Shown piece by piece: positions 18,089-25,177 of a stretch of 64,000 nt of DNA. A model generated the notes under the pieces. That model was not told the origin of the DNA and did not search any database. It was given only the letters and a program-made list of their open reading frames with translations. The stretch's first letter is position 1, and each line of letters begins with the position of its first letter. The DNA lies in contig NZ_QEIG01000014.1 of assembly GCF_014324365.1 (NCBI RefSeq), positions 248,001-312,000 on the forward strand. The letters are read 5' to 3'. Made by a program: the position numbers and the translations under genes. The stretch comes from Algoriphagus sp. AK58 (GTDB taxonomy: Bacteria; Bacteroidota; Bacteroidia; Cytophagales; Cyclobacteriaceae).

Positions 18089-18982
18089 ATGCTGGATTTA
18101 CGTGTATCAAAACGTTCCCAAGCACGCATACGAGTTGCGTTGCAGGGTCCAAGCGGGTCAGGAAAAACATACTCCTCACTACTGCTTGCTCATGGTCTTA
18201 TCGGCAACTGGTCCAAGATTGCCGTCATTGACACCGAAAACCAAAGCGCTGACCTGTATGCGCATCTTGGACCGTACAATGTGATTGCCATTGGCACACC
18301 ACACACACCTGAGAAGTACGTGGAGGCCATCCAGATCTGCGAGAATGCCGGTATGGAGGCAATCATTATCGACAGCATTTCTCACGAGTGGGAGACGCTG
18401 CTGGATATCCAGTCGAACATGCCGGGTAACAGCTTCACCAACTGGGCAAAGATCACCCCTCGGCACAATGCTCTGATCAACAAAATCCTGTCCTCTTCTG
18501 CTCATGTGATTGCTACTGTCAGATCCAAGCAGGATTATGTGATCACAGACAAGAACGGGAAGATGGTTCCTGAGAAGGTTGGCCTGAAAGGGGTTCAACG
18601 AGACGGTCTGGAATACGACTTTACGGTGGTGTTTGATGTCAACATCAAGCATCAAGCGACCGCCTCGAAAGATCGAACTGGTCTGTTTGTGGACAAGCCG
18701 GAATTCACGATCGATCAGAAAACTGGAGAACAGATCAAAGCTTGGTGCGTTGACAATCACGCTTCTGAGAATGGTAATGGGTCAAAATCGCTGATTGACG
18801 ACTTCGAAAAAGGGCTTCAGTTTATCGATGCGATCCACGCCTGCAAGAACTTGGACGAGTTGAGAAAACTCTTCAACGGGAATCCCGACCTGCAGGAGCT
18901 TTACCGGGAAGAATTCGTAGCTAAGAAAAACGAGTTGTTAAACCATCAAACCTTCAGACAAAATGGAACTGCTAAGCGTTAA
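18089..18982 (+). CDS. RecA-like AAA ATPase, Sak4-type
   Basis: A protein of 297 residues from the ATG at 18089 (a GTG lies 24 bp upstream in frame). It has Walker A LQGPSGSGKT at ~20-29, a Walker B-like AIIIDSISHEW at ~95-105, and a RecA-core layout with a polar tail. It matches the phage and mobile-element ATPases related to the Sak4 single-strand annealing/RecA family, which help recombination or repair of replicating DNA. It overlaps the DUF3871 gene by 20 bp. GC content is higher than in the preceding operon, suggesting a different origin within the island. Confidence 0.7.
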   Translation: MLDLRVSKRSQARIRVALQGPSGSGKTYSSLLLAHGLIGNWSKIAVIDTENQSADLYAHLGPYNVIAIGTPHTPEKYVEAIQICENAGMEAIIIDSISHEWETLLDIQSNMPGNSFTNWAKITPRHNALINKILSSSAHVIATVRSKQDYVITDKNGKMVPEKVGLKGVQRDGLEYDFTVVFDVNIKHQATASKDRTGLFVDKPEFTIDQKTGEQIKAWCVDNHASENGNGSKSLIDDFEKGLQFIDAIHACKNLDELRKLFNGNPDLQELYREEFVAKKNELLNHQTFRQNGTAKR

Positions 18983-19949
18983 TCAGCTACTTACCCCGAC
19001 CATAATTGAGCCCGTTACTCCTGTGAGAACGGGTTCTTCGTTTATTGAAGCCAACACTGAAGTCGTGAGCTTTGATGAAATGCGAGATCGCCATGTGATT
19101 CCTGTATTCCTCAAAGACAACGAACCGACCATTTCACACTGTGATTTTGTGGAGGCAGTCGGTGTTGCAGCAAAGGACTATTTCGGCCTGGCTAATTTTC
19201 CTATTCCGGACATCAGGGTATCACATCCTGTGAAAGGGAGAGTCTATGAAGCAAGGCACAAGAAGGCCCAGGATCTGCTGCCAAATGAGAAGACCATTTA
19301 CTTCGAACGCATGGCTTTTATGATCACTATCCCCGGTATCAGGGATGAGATTTCCGGCAACTTACTTGAGCTAACGCTGGGAGGTGTCAAAGCCTATCAT
19401 CTGGACAACCTCAATGCAACCAAGGGTAGCCTGGAACACTTTAAGATTTTCATCGGCTTCAAGAACGTAGTGTGTACTAATCTTTGTGTATCCACCGACG
19501 GAGTAAAGCTGGATCTGAAGGTTCGAACAGTAGAGGAGCTGTTCGAAAAAGTGATGGAATTGATCTCGGGATTTGATGTGATCAGGTATATGAGAAATCT
19601 TTCAACCTTGACAGCTTACGAATTGGAAGAGCGACAATTTGCTCAGATCATCGGTCGGAGTAGGATGTACCAGTTTCTCCCCAAGACTCTCAAGAATGAG
19701 ATTCCGGAACTGCTGATCAACGATACTCAGATTTCCAGGATTGCTGAGTACTTCTACCATGACCCCAACTTCTCCAGGAACGATTCAGGCACTATTGATT
19801 TGTGGAGGTTTTTCAACCTGTTTACCGGGGCGAACAAGCAGTCTTATATCGATAAGTATCTCGAACGTGGAGTGAATTGCTTCGAGTTTACAGATCAGAT
19901 CAGGCAAGCACTGGATAATCCCCAATCTGATTTCTGGTATTTAAGTTAA
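18963..19949 (+). CDS. DUF3871 family protein
   Basis: A 328-residue protein. The segment HVIPVFLKDNEPTISHCDFVEA and the later TLGGVKAYHLDNL are recognisable parts of DUF3871, a family found almost only in Bacteroidota mobile and integrative elements. Function is unknown. It is always close to ATPase and JAB/RadC genes, so a role in element replication or recombination is likely but unproven. The ATG at 18963 lies inside the end of the upstream gene (20-bp overlap), and a strong terminator follows the stop. Confidence 0.75.
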   Translation: MELLSVNQLLTPTIIEPVTPVRTGSSFIEANTEVVSFDEMRDRHVIPVFLKDNEPTISHCDFVEAVGVAAKDYFGLANFPIPDIRVSHPVKGRVYEARHKKAQDLLPNEKTIYFERMAFMITIPGIRDEISGNLLELTLGGVKAYHLDNLNATKGSLEHFKIFIGFKNVVCTNLCVSTDGVKLDLKVRTVEELFEKVMELISGFDVIRYMRNLSTLTAYELEERQFAQIIGRSRMYQFLPKTLKNEIPELLINDTQISRIAEYFYHDPNFSRNDSGTIDLWRFFNLFTGANKQSYIDKYLERGVNCFEFTDQIRQALDNPQSDFWYLS

Positions 19950-19957
19950 ATCAAGAG

Positions 19958-19985
19958 CCCACCGTTCCAAAGCGGTGGGTTTTTT
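19958..19985 (+). terminator. Rho-independent terminator after DUF3871
   Basis: Arms CCCACCG (19958-19964) and CGGTGGG (19973-19979) with an 8-nt loop, followed by six T. It ends the ATPase-DUF3871 unit. It also shows that the in-frame GTG at 19975 is not the start of the next gene. Confidence 0.85.
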
Positions 19986-19998
19986 AATTGAACAAGTC

Positions 19999-20448
19999 AT
20001 GAAAAATTTTCTATACGAACTAAAGCTCAGCTATAACAGAACAGGGGAGTACAAAAAGTACGACCCTATCCGATCCAGCAAAGACGTGTACCAGATTCTC
20101 TCACAAGTTTTCGATCCTGACCTGATGGAGGCTCGTGAGGAGTTTGTTATTCTGTATCTAAATCGTGCAAACGTCGTGATAGGTTACTACAAAGCCTTTC
20201 AAGGTGGTGTTTCTGCGGTAGTGGCTGATACAAAACTGATTCTTTCTATGGGACTGAAGTCCCTGGCTTCAGGGGTCATTCTGGCACATAACCATCCGTC
20301 TGGCAGGGTAGAACCCTCAGACCAGGATCTTCGATTGACCCGAAGAGTAAAAGAAGCTTGTAAATTGGTCGATTTGGAGCTACTGGACCACATGATTATG
20401 TCAGCGGACAATGGCTACTACAGCTTTGCGGATGAGGGTAAATTGTAA
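19999..20448 (+). CDS. RadC-like JAB domain protein
   Basis: A protein of 149 residues from the ATG at 19999. The JAB/MPN metalloprotease-like motif is complete: a Glu-containing strand (REEFVILYLN) followed by HNHPSG and S-x-x-D in EPSDQDLRLT. This matches the RadC C-terminal domain, which stands alone in many Bacteroidota mobile elements. The substrate is unknown and the historical DNA-repair role of RadC is doubtful. It follows a terminator and ends in a bidirectional hairpin. Confidence 0.85.
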   Translation: MKNFLYELKLSYNRTGEYKKYDPIRSSKDVYQILSQVFDPDLMEAREEFVILYLNRANVVIGYYKAFQGGVSAVVADTKLILSMGLKSLASGVILAHNHPSGRVEPSDQDLRLTRRVKEACKLVDLELLDHMIMSADNGYYSFADEGKL

Positions 20449-20449
20449 A

Positions 20450-20478
20450 AAAAGTCCTCCCAAATCGGGAGGACTTTT
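20450..20478. terminator. Bidirectional terminator between convergent genes
   Basis: AAAAGTCCTCCC (20450-20461) pairs with GGGAGGACTTTT (20467-20478) around a 5-nt loop. It has A-run and T-run flanks, so it can stop transcripts from both the JAB gene (plus) and the convergent unknown operon (minus). Confidence 0.85.
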
Positions 20479-20481
20479 AAT

Positions 20482-20994
20482 CTATTTTTCAAGACGGATG
20501 AGTAGTACTTTATCAAAATCAGGATCTTCCAGATCAAAATCTGGTATATACCAGCCAATAATTTCTTCGGGAAGGTACCTCGGAAATTTCAATAATAGCC
20601 AGACAATGTCCCTCTTGGCTGATTCTTCACCTTGATTTTTAAGTATTGACTGAAAGTCAAATCTACGGTTTTGATCAATGTATGAAAGGAATCGTGCTTT
20701 TTCCGACTCATTTGAACTTTCATTGTTCACTATAATTTTAAGTTCATTTGGACTGTTGTGGCCATCTTTACATAACACATTACTGTCAATGCTATTTTCA
20801 AATTCAAAGGTCTTCAAAAATAGTTTGCCGCCATCCTTAGTCATGCAGTCTGCCAAATTTTCGATGTATGAAATTCCTTCAATGTGGATTTTTCCACTTT
20901 CGGTTTCTATTGGTGAATTTGTTACAGTCCGTTTATCCAAATTTTTTGGTAGTAATTGGATTAGGTCTCGGTGCTTTTCTACTATTGTAATCAT
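20482..20994 (-). CDS. Unknown protein, second gene of a two-gene unit
   Basis: A 170-residue soluble protein. I recognise no family. It is acidic, with a C-terminal segment rich in hydrophobic and aromatic residues (IVWLLLKFPRYLPEEIIGWYIPDFD). Its start overlaps the stop of the upstream 216-residue gene by 4 bp, so the two are co-translated. Low GC, and placed between the recombination module and the integrase region, where elements carry cargo such as defence or toxin pairs. That role is only a guess from context. Confidence 0.6.
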   Translation of the reverse strand: MITIVEKHRDLIQLLPKNLDKRTVTNSPIETESGKIHIEGISYIENLADCMTKDGGKLFLKTFEFENSIDSNVLCKDGHNSPNELKIIVNNESSNESEKARFLSYIDQNRRFDFQSILKNQGEESAKRDIVWLLLKFPRYLPEEIIGWYIPDFDLEDPDFDKVLLIRLEK

Positions 20995-21641
20995 ACAGCA
21001 ATCAAGTTGATTTTTAATAAATTAGTGATTTTTGAAATTTTTTCTGGTTGCTTTTTAAAGAGCGTTGAGAGATAGGTTAAATCAATGAAATCACTCTTCA
21101 TGGTATATAATTTTAGATCTCTTGAATGTATTTCGTTTGGCAATGCACCCCATGGAATATCAGCCACATCCAAAGGAACTATGTAAAAAAAAGGTGTTTG
21201 GCCTTTTCTTATCCAATATTTACTAAGCTTTTGGAATACATCACTCCAACCTTCTAGTCCCCAAGCTGAACTTATTGCAGATGCAACATAAATGGGTTCA
21301 TTTAATTCAAATAGACGTCGCCAGAAGTCCTCACACATATGTTCAGATTTAGGAAGATCAATTGGAAGTTTGAATTTGGTTTTAATCGCAAAATCATCCT
21401 GCAGGCATTTATACTCAAACTTCCAACCATCAAGAAAACTCTGATCCAATGGTGAATTTTTGAAGTGATCTAACACTGTTTCTAAATCTAACTCACATAA
21501 AAGTTCTGAATTAACCAAGATTGCCCAAGCAATAGATTCTAGATGTAAATCAGTAAACAAAAAAATATTCTTATTCAGATCTTTTGATTGAAATATGAAA
21601 AATTCCTTGTCATGCGATAACAGCATTTTATAGTTTTTCAT
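20991..21641 (-). CDS. Unknown protein, first gene of a two-gene unit
   Basis: A 216-residue protein with no family I recognise. It has no signal peptide or membrane segment. A tryptophan-rich middle (SSAWGLEGWSDVFQKLSKYW) is followed by FFYIVPLDVADIPWGALP. Overlaps the 170-residue gene by 4 bp. AT-rich codon use resembles the AT-rich cargo of the defence operon rather than the DUF3871 module. Together the pair makes a compact unknown module. Confidence 0.6.
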   Translation of the reverse strand: MKNYKMLLSHDKEFFIFQSKDLNKNIFLFTDLHLESIAWAILVNSELLCELDLETVLDHFKNSPLDQSFLDGWKFEYKCLQDDFAIKTKFKLPIDLPKSEHMCEDFWRRLFELNEPIYVASAISSAWGLEGWSDVFQKLSKYWIRKGQTPFFYIVPLDVADIPWGALPNEIHSRDLKLYTMKSDFIDLTYLSTLFKKQPEKISKITNLLKINLIAV

Positions 21642-21726
21642 AATGTTTGTTTTTTTGTGAGTGAATATTTGAAGATTTTTCAGGGACTAAGATGAAGTAG
21701 CCCTGAATTCTACCCCATCTTAAAAA

Positions 21727-21887
21727 TTGCCAAGTAGTTTGTGTCTGACCCCCATTGCTGAGTCCAGCCCTCTATGGATTGTTAGATTTGCATGGTCACC
21801 GCCTCAAAAGAGATGGTGAGGTCGCCATGCCGACGGAGTTGTCAAGTAGTTTGTGTCTGACCCCCATTGCTGGGTCCAGCCCTCTAT
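21727..21887. repeat. Pair of 49-bp direct repeats around an inverted repeat
   Basis: Copies at 21727-21775 and 21839-21887 begin TTGCCAAGTAGTTTGTGTCT or TTGTCAAGTAG and end CCAGCCCTCTAT, with two mismatches. The 63 bp between them holds an inverted repeat: GCATGG (21790-21795) against CCATGC (21825-21830), with inner CCTC/GAGG. The 266-bp gap 21642-21907 contains this and no gene. The GTGTCTGACCCC core resembles insertion-sequence ends, so this may be a non-autonomous remnant or an att-like duplication. Confidence 0.7.
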
Positions 21888-21907
21888 AAACTTACGGATT
21901 CTAATGC

Positions 21908-22189
21908 CTAGCTGACCTTACTCAGATTTTCCTTCATCAGATTGTAAAACCAGTTGTAGCCATCTTCGGAGGAAATCCTTGGAATTGTTGCCCATTTGTA
22001 CCTTCTGTAATTTTCTTGATCATACGACAAGTATGATTTTTCCAAGAGTTCATCTGAGGGCATGTTTTGCTCGTCAAAAGCGCCGATTTCGCGTAAAAAC
22101 TTAAAGACTTTTCGCTCCTTAAGTGGGAGCCCGGTTCGTTTCATGGCCGATCTCATGGATATTGGCCATGGTCCTGTGTGATGAAACAT
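21908..22189 (-). CDS. Small element protein of unknown function
   Basis: A 93-residue protein, basic at the N-terminus (PISMRSAMKRTGLPLKERKVFKFLREIGAF), with an FLREIG segment and aromatic tail that weakly recall phage antirepressor-type winged helices. That resemblance is not strong enough for a name. It lies 10 bp after the excisionase-like gene on the same strand, so probably the same transcript. It likely helps control of the element. Confidence 0.5.
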   Translation of the reverse strand: MFHHTGPWPISMRSAMKRTGLPLKERKVFKFLREIGAFDEQNMPSDELLEKSYLSYDQENYRRYKWATIPRISSEDGYNWFYNLMKENLSKVS

Positions 22190-22199
22190 AGGGAATCTG

Positions 22200-22457
22200 T
22201 TAATTTAAAGAACGGTTTAAAGCCAGGATAGACAGTTCTTGTATTGTTGTCACTCGGTGGGCGGGATTTTTGATCCATTCCTCCAATTCAGTTCGGCTAA
22301 AGTAGACCCTGCGTATCCCGGGAATTTTGTAATGTGGAATAAGCCGCTTGCTAATCAATTGGTACATTGACCCGGTCTTATACCCCAAAAGTTTAGAGGC
22401 TGCCTCGATGTCGAGGAGGTCAGAAGTTTCAATAGTTGTTTTTAAGTTGTTGTCCAT
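22200..22457 (-). CDS. Excisionase-like MerR-type HTH protein
   Basis: An 85-residue protein with a helix-turn-helix typical of Xis/HTH_17 proteins: LDIEAASKLLGYKTGSMYQL, then YKIPGIRRVYFSRTELEEWI. Such proteins bind att arm sites and direct excision, or act as small regulators. It lies near the tyrosine integrase, separated from it by the 301-residue gene, all on the minus strand. Confidence 0.8.
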   Translation of the reverse strand: MDNNLKTTIETSDLLDIEAASKLLGYKTGSMYQLISKRLIPHYKIPGIRRVYFSRTELEEWIKNPAHRVTTIQELSILALNRSLN

Positions 22458-22568
22458 GAAAATTTGGTTAAGATTTCTGGGACAAACTTATAAAATATAC
22501 TATTTATCTGTCAATAAATATTTTTACTATAGGTAATAGTAAATACTAAAAATATAGAAAAACGTTTC

Positions 22569-23474
22569 TCAGAAATGTTTTTTCAAGAGGGTGCCAATCG
22601 ATACCACAATTGGGTTGTCAGTGACTTTTGTCCAATTGGAAGCAATGCCATCAATTTTTTTGTTTGATTCATCTTGGTCGCAATGATCAAAGATGATTCT
22701 TCCTTTCATATTCCTTATAGCTTCTGCAGTATCTACATTGAAAAAATCATGCTTCTTAAATTCCTTGATGATTCCTCTTAATACCACCGGCTGCTTGAAG
22801 AAGATAGGGGTTATTAAATCCTCAGACTCTGAAAAAAGCTTTTCGAATTCTTCGTAAGAACAATTGACTTGATTTTTTGATAAAAGGATTGAAAAAACTG
22901 CTTTAAGAAAGGGAAGTGCTTTTGGCTTTAAAAAATGGTTTTCATCATATGGAAATTGAATTGCGCCTTCTAGGTTAAGCCCGAAAAGAATTTCACGTTC
23001 CAATAGCCCAAACTCAAATTTTTCTTCCACCAAACTTTCGATCCGGGAAAAGATTTGACCAAGATCAAACACAAAATTTTCCTTGTTTAAAAGGTTGGGG
23101 GCAACTCCTATACTACTCATATCTTCTTCTCCGAGTAATGCTATGTCAAAAGGATTTGACGACATCACTTGATTGTGGTTCATTTGATTAAGCAAAGTCT
23201 TAATCTTCTCAAGTGTTTCTCGATATTCAGTAGAAATAGCCTGCTTAATCTCATCAACAGAATTTTTGGATTCTTTATCTCCGCTAAAAGAAGAAATAAA
23301 TTCTCTTCGCATTGAGGATACTACACAGTCGATAAATTCGAATACGAGATCAGAATGGTAAAGACCAGCAACAGAAAAGAACTCTTTTCTAATTTCATGT
23401 GCAGCCCCTTTTAATTGATGACTCTTTATCTTAAGTCTCTTTAATGGTTTTGTTAACTCCTCAAAATCAACCAT
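22569..23474 (-). CDS. Unknown protein overlapping the integrase gene
   Basis: A 301-residue, helical, cytoplasmic protein with many charged stretches. I know no family. Its start lies inside the end of the integrase gene (8-bp overlap), so it is translated with the integrase. Genes placed this way in Bacteroidota elements are sometimes called accessory to integration, but there is no motif to support that here. A pure cargo role is equally possible. Confidence 0.6.
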   Translation of the reverse strand: MVDFEELTKPLKRLKIKSHQLKGAAHEIRKEFFSVAGLYHSDLVFEFIDCVVSSMRREFISSFSGDKESKNSVDEIKQAISTEYRETLEKIKTLLNQMNHNQVMSSNPFDIALLGEEDMSSIGVAPNLLNKENFVFDLGQIFSRIESLVEEKFEFGLLEREILFGLNLEGAIQFPYDENHFLKPKALPFLKAVFSILLSKNQVNCSYEEFEKLFSESEDLITPIFFKQPVVLRGIIKEFKKHDFFNVDTAEAIRNMKGRIIFDHCDQDESNKKIDGIASNWTKVTDNPIVVSIGTLLKKHF

Positions 23475-24597
23475 TACTGTTTTTCTTTTTAGTATTTAGA
23501 CTTTTAATATCAATTCGGTTCACCGCATCCATTTTCGTTCGATCCATGACCTTGGCATAAATCTGTGTGGTTTTTAGTGATCTATGCCCGAGCAGCTTGC
23601 TTACCGTGTAAATGTCTGTTCCGGCCTTGAGTTGTAACACCGCATGGGTATGACGCGCAGAGTGGAAGGTTACCTTTCTCGTGATCCCGGCCTTCATAAA
23701 CCACTGTTCAAGTTTTAAATTATTCCATGCGCTGTAGTGTAAGAAAGGGAAGACACTTCCTTTTTCCTTCTTTTCTCCGAGTATGGACATGGCTTGATCT
23801 GAAACTGGGAGGTTCTCAAATGACTTGGTTTTGGATTGTCTAAACCTTAAAATCGTTCCCATTGAATCAGATTCAATAAAGTCTTCCCATTGTAATTTTT
23901 GCAAATCCCCGAATCGCAACCCGGTAAGGCAGGAAAACAAAAATGCTGATTTTAAAATTGGCATTTCGCATTCAGTGGTAACCAGCTTTTCCACTTCTTC
24001 AAGCGTGAGATACGACCTCTCTGTTTCCATTACTTTGAAGTTTTCGGCTGAAGTTCCAGGATTCTTTATCAAAAATCCACGGTTCTCGGCTTCCTTCAAT
24101 CCTGCCAAGAATTTTCCGAAGTATGCTATTCTTGAGTTTTGTGCAAGCGGGGTTTGGTTTCTTTTTTTTGCTTTAGCCAGGTAGTTCTTGAAACCATCCA
24201 CATATTCTTTAGTAATGTCTTCGAAGGTTATACCCGGGTGTGAATAGTCCTTCAGGTGTTTTAGTAAACTTCTCCAATTTCCACTGTTTCCGATGCTGGT
24301 ACCTCGTTCTTCTTTAAGTTTTTCAAAAAAGGGGATTACAAGTGTCTTTTGCTTTTTAACATCGGCAAGAGAAAACTTTCCTGAATTGAAGTCAATATTC
24401 TTTTGGTGGCAGATTTGCTCCGCAATTCGTCTGACTTCCTTGTTTCTTTCTATTTCCAACCGTGACAACTTTCCTTTTTCAGGTTCAGGAATTAGGTGCA
24501 AATCCAAATACTCGATCTGCCGGAATCCCTTTTGGTAATAATCCAGGTAGAGGACAATTTTTTTGCCTTTCTTTCTTTCGCGTAACGTGACCTTCAT
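23467..24597 (-). CDS. Tyrosine recombinase (integrase)
   Basis: A 376-residue site-specific integrase. An N-terminal arm-binding region is followed by a SAM-like core-binding domain at ~110-200 and the catalytic domain. Catalytic residues are visible: Arg in CLTGLRFGDL, H-x-x-R in FHSARHTHAV, His in LLGHRSLKTT, and the nucleophile Tyr in QIYAKV. It is intact and of normal length for Bacteroidota integrases. It overlaps the zinc-finger/HTH gene by 4 bp and the unknown gene by 8 bp. It most likely moved the island, with att sites nearby on the mnmE side. Confidence 0.9.
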   Translation of the reverse strand: MKVTLRERKKGKKIVLYLDYYQKGFRQIEYLDLHLIPEPEKGKLSRLEIERNKEVRRIAEQICHQKNIDFNSGKFSLADVKKQKTLVIPFFEKLKEERGTSIGNSGNWRSLLKHLKDYSHPGITFEDITKEYVDGFKNYLAKAKKRNQTPLAQNSRIAYFGKFLAGLKEAENRGFLIKNPGTSAENFKVMETERSYLTLEEVEKLVTTECEMPILKSAFLFSCLTGLRFGDLQKLQWEDFIESDSMGTILRFRQSKTKSFENLPVSDQAMSILGEKKEKGSVFPFLHYSAWNNLKLEQWFMKAGITRKVTFHSARHTHAVLQLKAGTDIYTVSKLLGHRSLKTTQIYAKVMDRTKMDAVNRIDIKSLNTKKKNSNG

Positions 24598-24962
24598 AGT
24601 TGTAATAAAATATCGATGTTCTTTTTTGAAATAATGACTCGGCGATTCAGTCTGACAACCTGAAGCTTTTCTGCTGATATCAATCTTTCAATGGTGCGCT
24701 TACTGACGCCAATCAATGCTGCCGCTTCAGTTATGCTCAAATACTCCTTATCTCTCATGGATAGGAAAGCATTAGCTCCATTTTCCGAGGATTTCTTTTC
24801 AGTCTCTTTGCCTAAATGCTGGGCGATTTTTTTTTCCCTTGCAAGGACTTTATAGTGCCTGGAATTACACTTATGCGAACAGTACTTGGTGGTTAAAGTC
24901 TTGGCAACAAAGACCTCACCACAGAACTGACAATTCTTATTTATTCTCAGGTTAGTAGTCAT
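24594..24962 (-). CDS. Zinc-finger plus helix-turn-helix protein
   Basis: A protein of 122 residues from the ATG at 24962 (the longer TTG-start version is less likely). The N-terminus has a short zinc finger (CQFCGE, then YCSHKC at ~27-32). The C-terminus has an excisionase-like HTH (LSITEAAALIGVSKRTIERLISAEKLQVVRLNRR). It overlaps the integrase by 4 bp, so it is the first gene of the integrase operon and could act as directionality factor or repressor. Confidence 0.75.
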   Translation of the reverse strand: MTTNLRINKNCQFCGEVFVAKTLTTKYCSHKCNSRHYKVLAREKKIAQHLGKETEKKSSENGANAFLSMRDKEYLSITEAAALIGVSKRTIERLISAEKLQVVRLNRRVIISKKNIDILLQL

Positions 24963-25048
24963 GATAAACTGATCTGTCAAGAAACGCCAGCTTCCGCCAT
25001 AGTATGTCAGGATACGTCAGGAACCGACATAATTTCGCCGAATTAGAT

Positions 25049-25096
25049 TTGGCAACAAATTTATGTGAGGCTGGCAACAAGTTGGCAACAAATTTT
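25049..25096. repeat. Three copies of TGGCAACAA beside the integrase operon
   Basis: TGGCAACAA occurs at about 25050, 25072 and 25083. The first and third extend to TTGGCAACAAATTT. They lie in the gap between the HTH/integrase operon and mnmE, just upstream of two GTCAGGA copies (about 24990-25020). Iterated short direct repeats in this place fit arm-type binding sites of a tyrosine recombinase or its excisionase, so the att site is probably close. The exact core cannot be fixed without the empty site. Confidence 0.5.
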
Positions 25097-25124
25097 GCTC
25101 AATTATAATCAAACAGATTAAATA

Positions 25125-25144
25125 AAAAAGGCCTCTTAGAGGCC
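25125..25144 (-). terminator. Terminator after mnmE
   Basis: On the minus strand GGCCTC, TAA loop, GAGGCC, then TTTTTT (arms 25139-25144 and 25130-25135). It lies 34 bp after the mnmE stop and closes the metal transport-mnmE operon. Confidence 0.8.
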
Positions 25145-25177
25145 AAATTCAAACAAAATTAGACAGATTGAGTGTCA

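Noticed and set aside
19975..19998. GTG start for the JAB protein
   Set aside because: That codon lies inside the stem of the upstream terminator; the ATG at 19999 is the better start.
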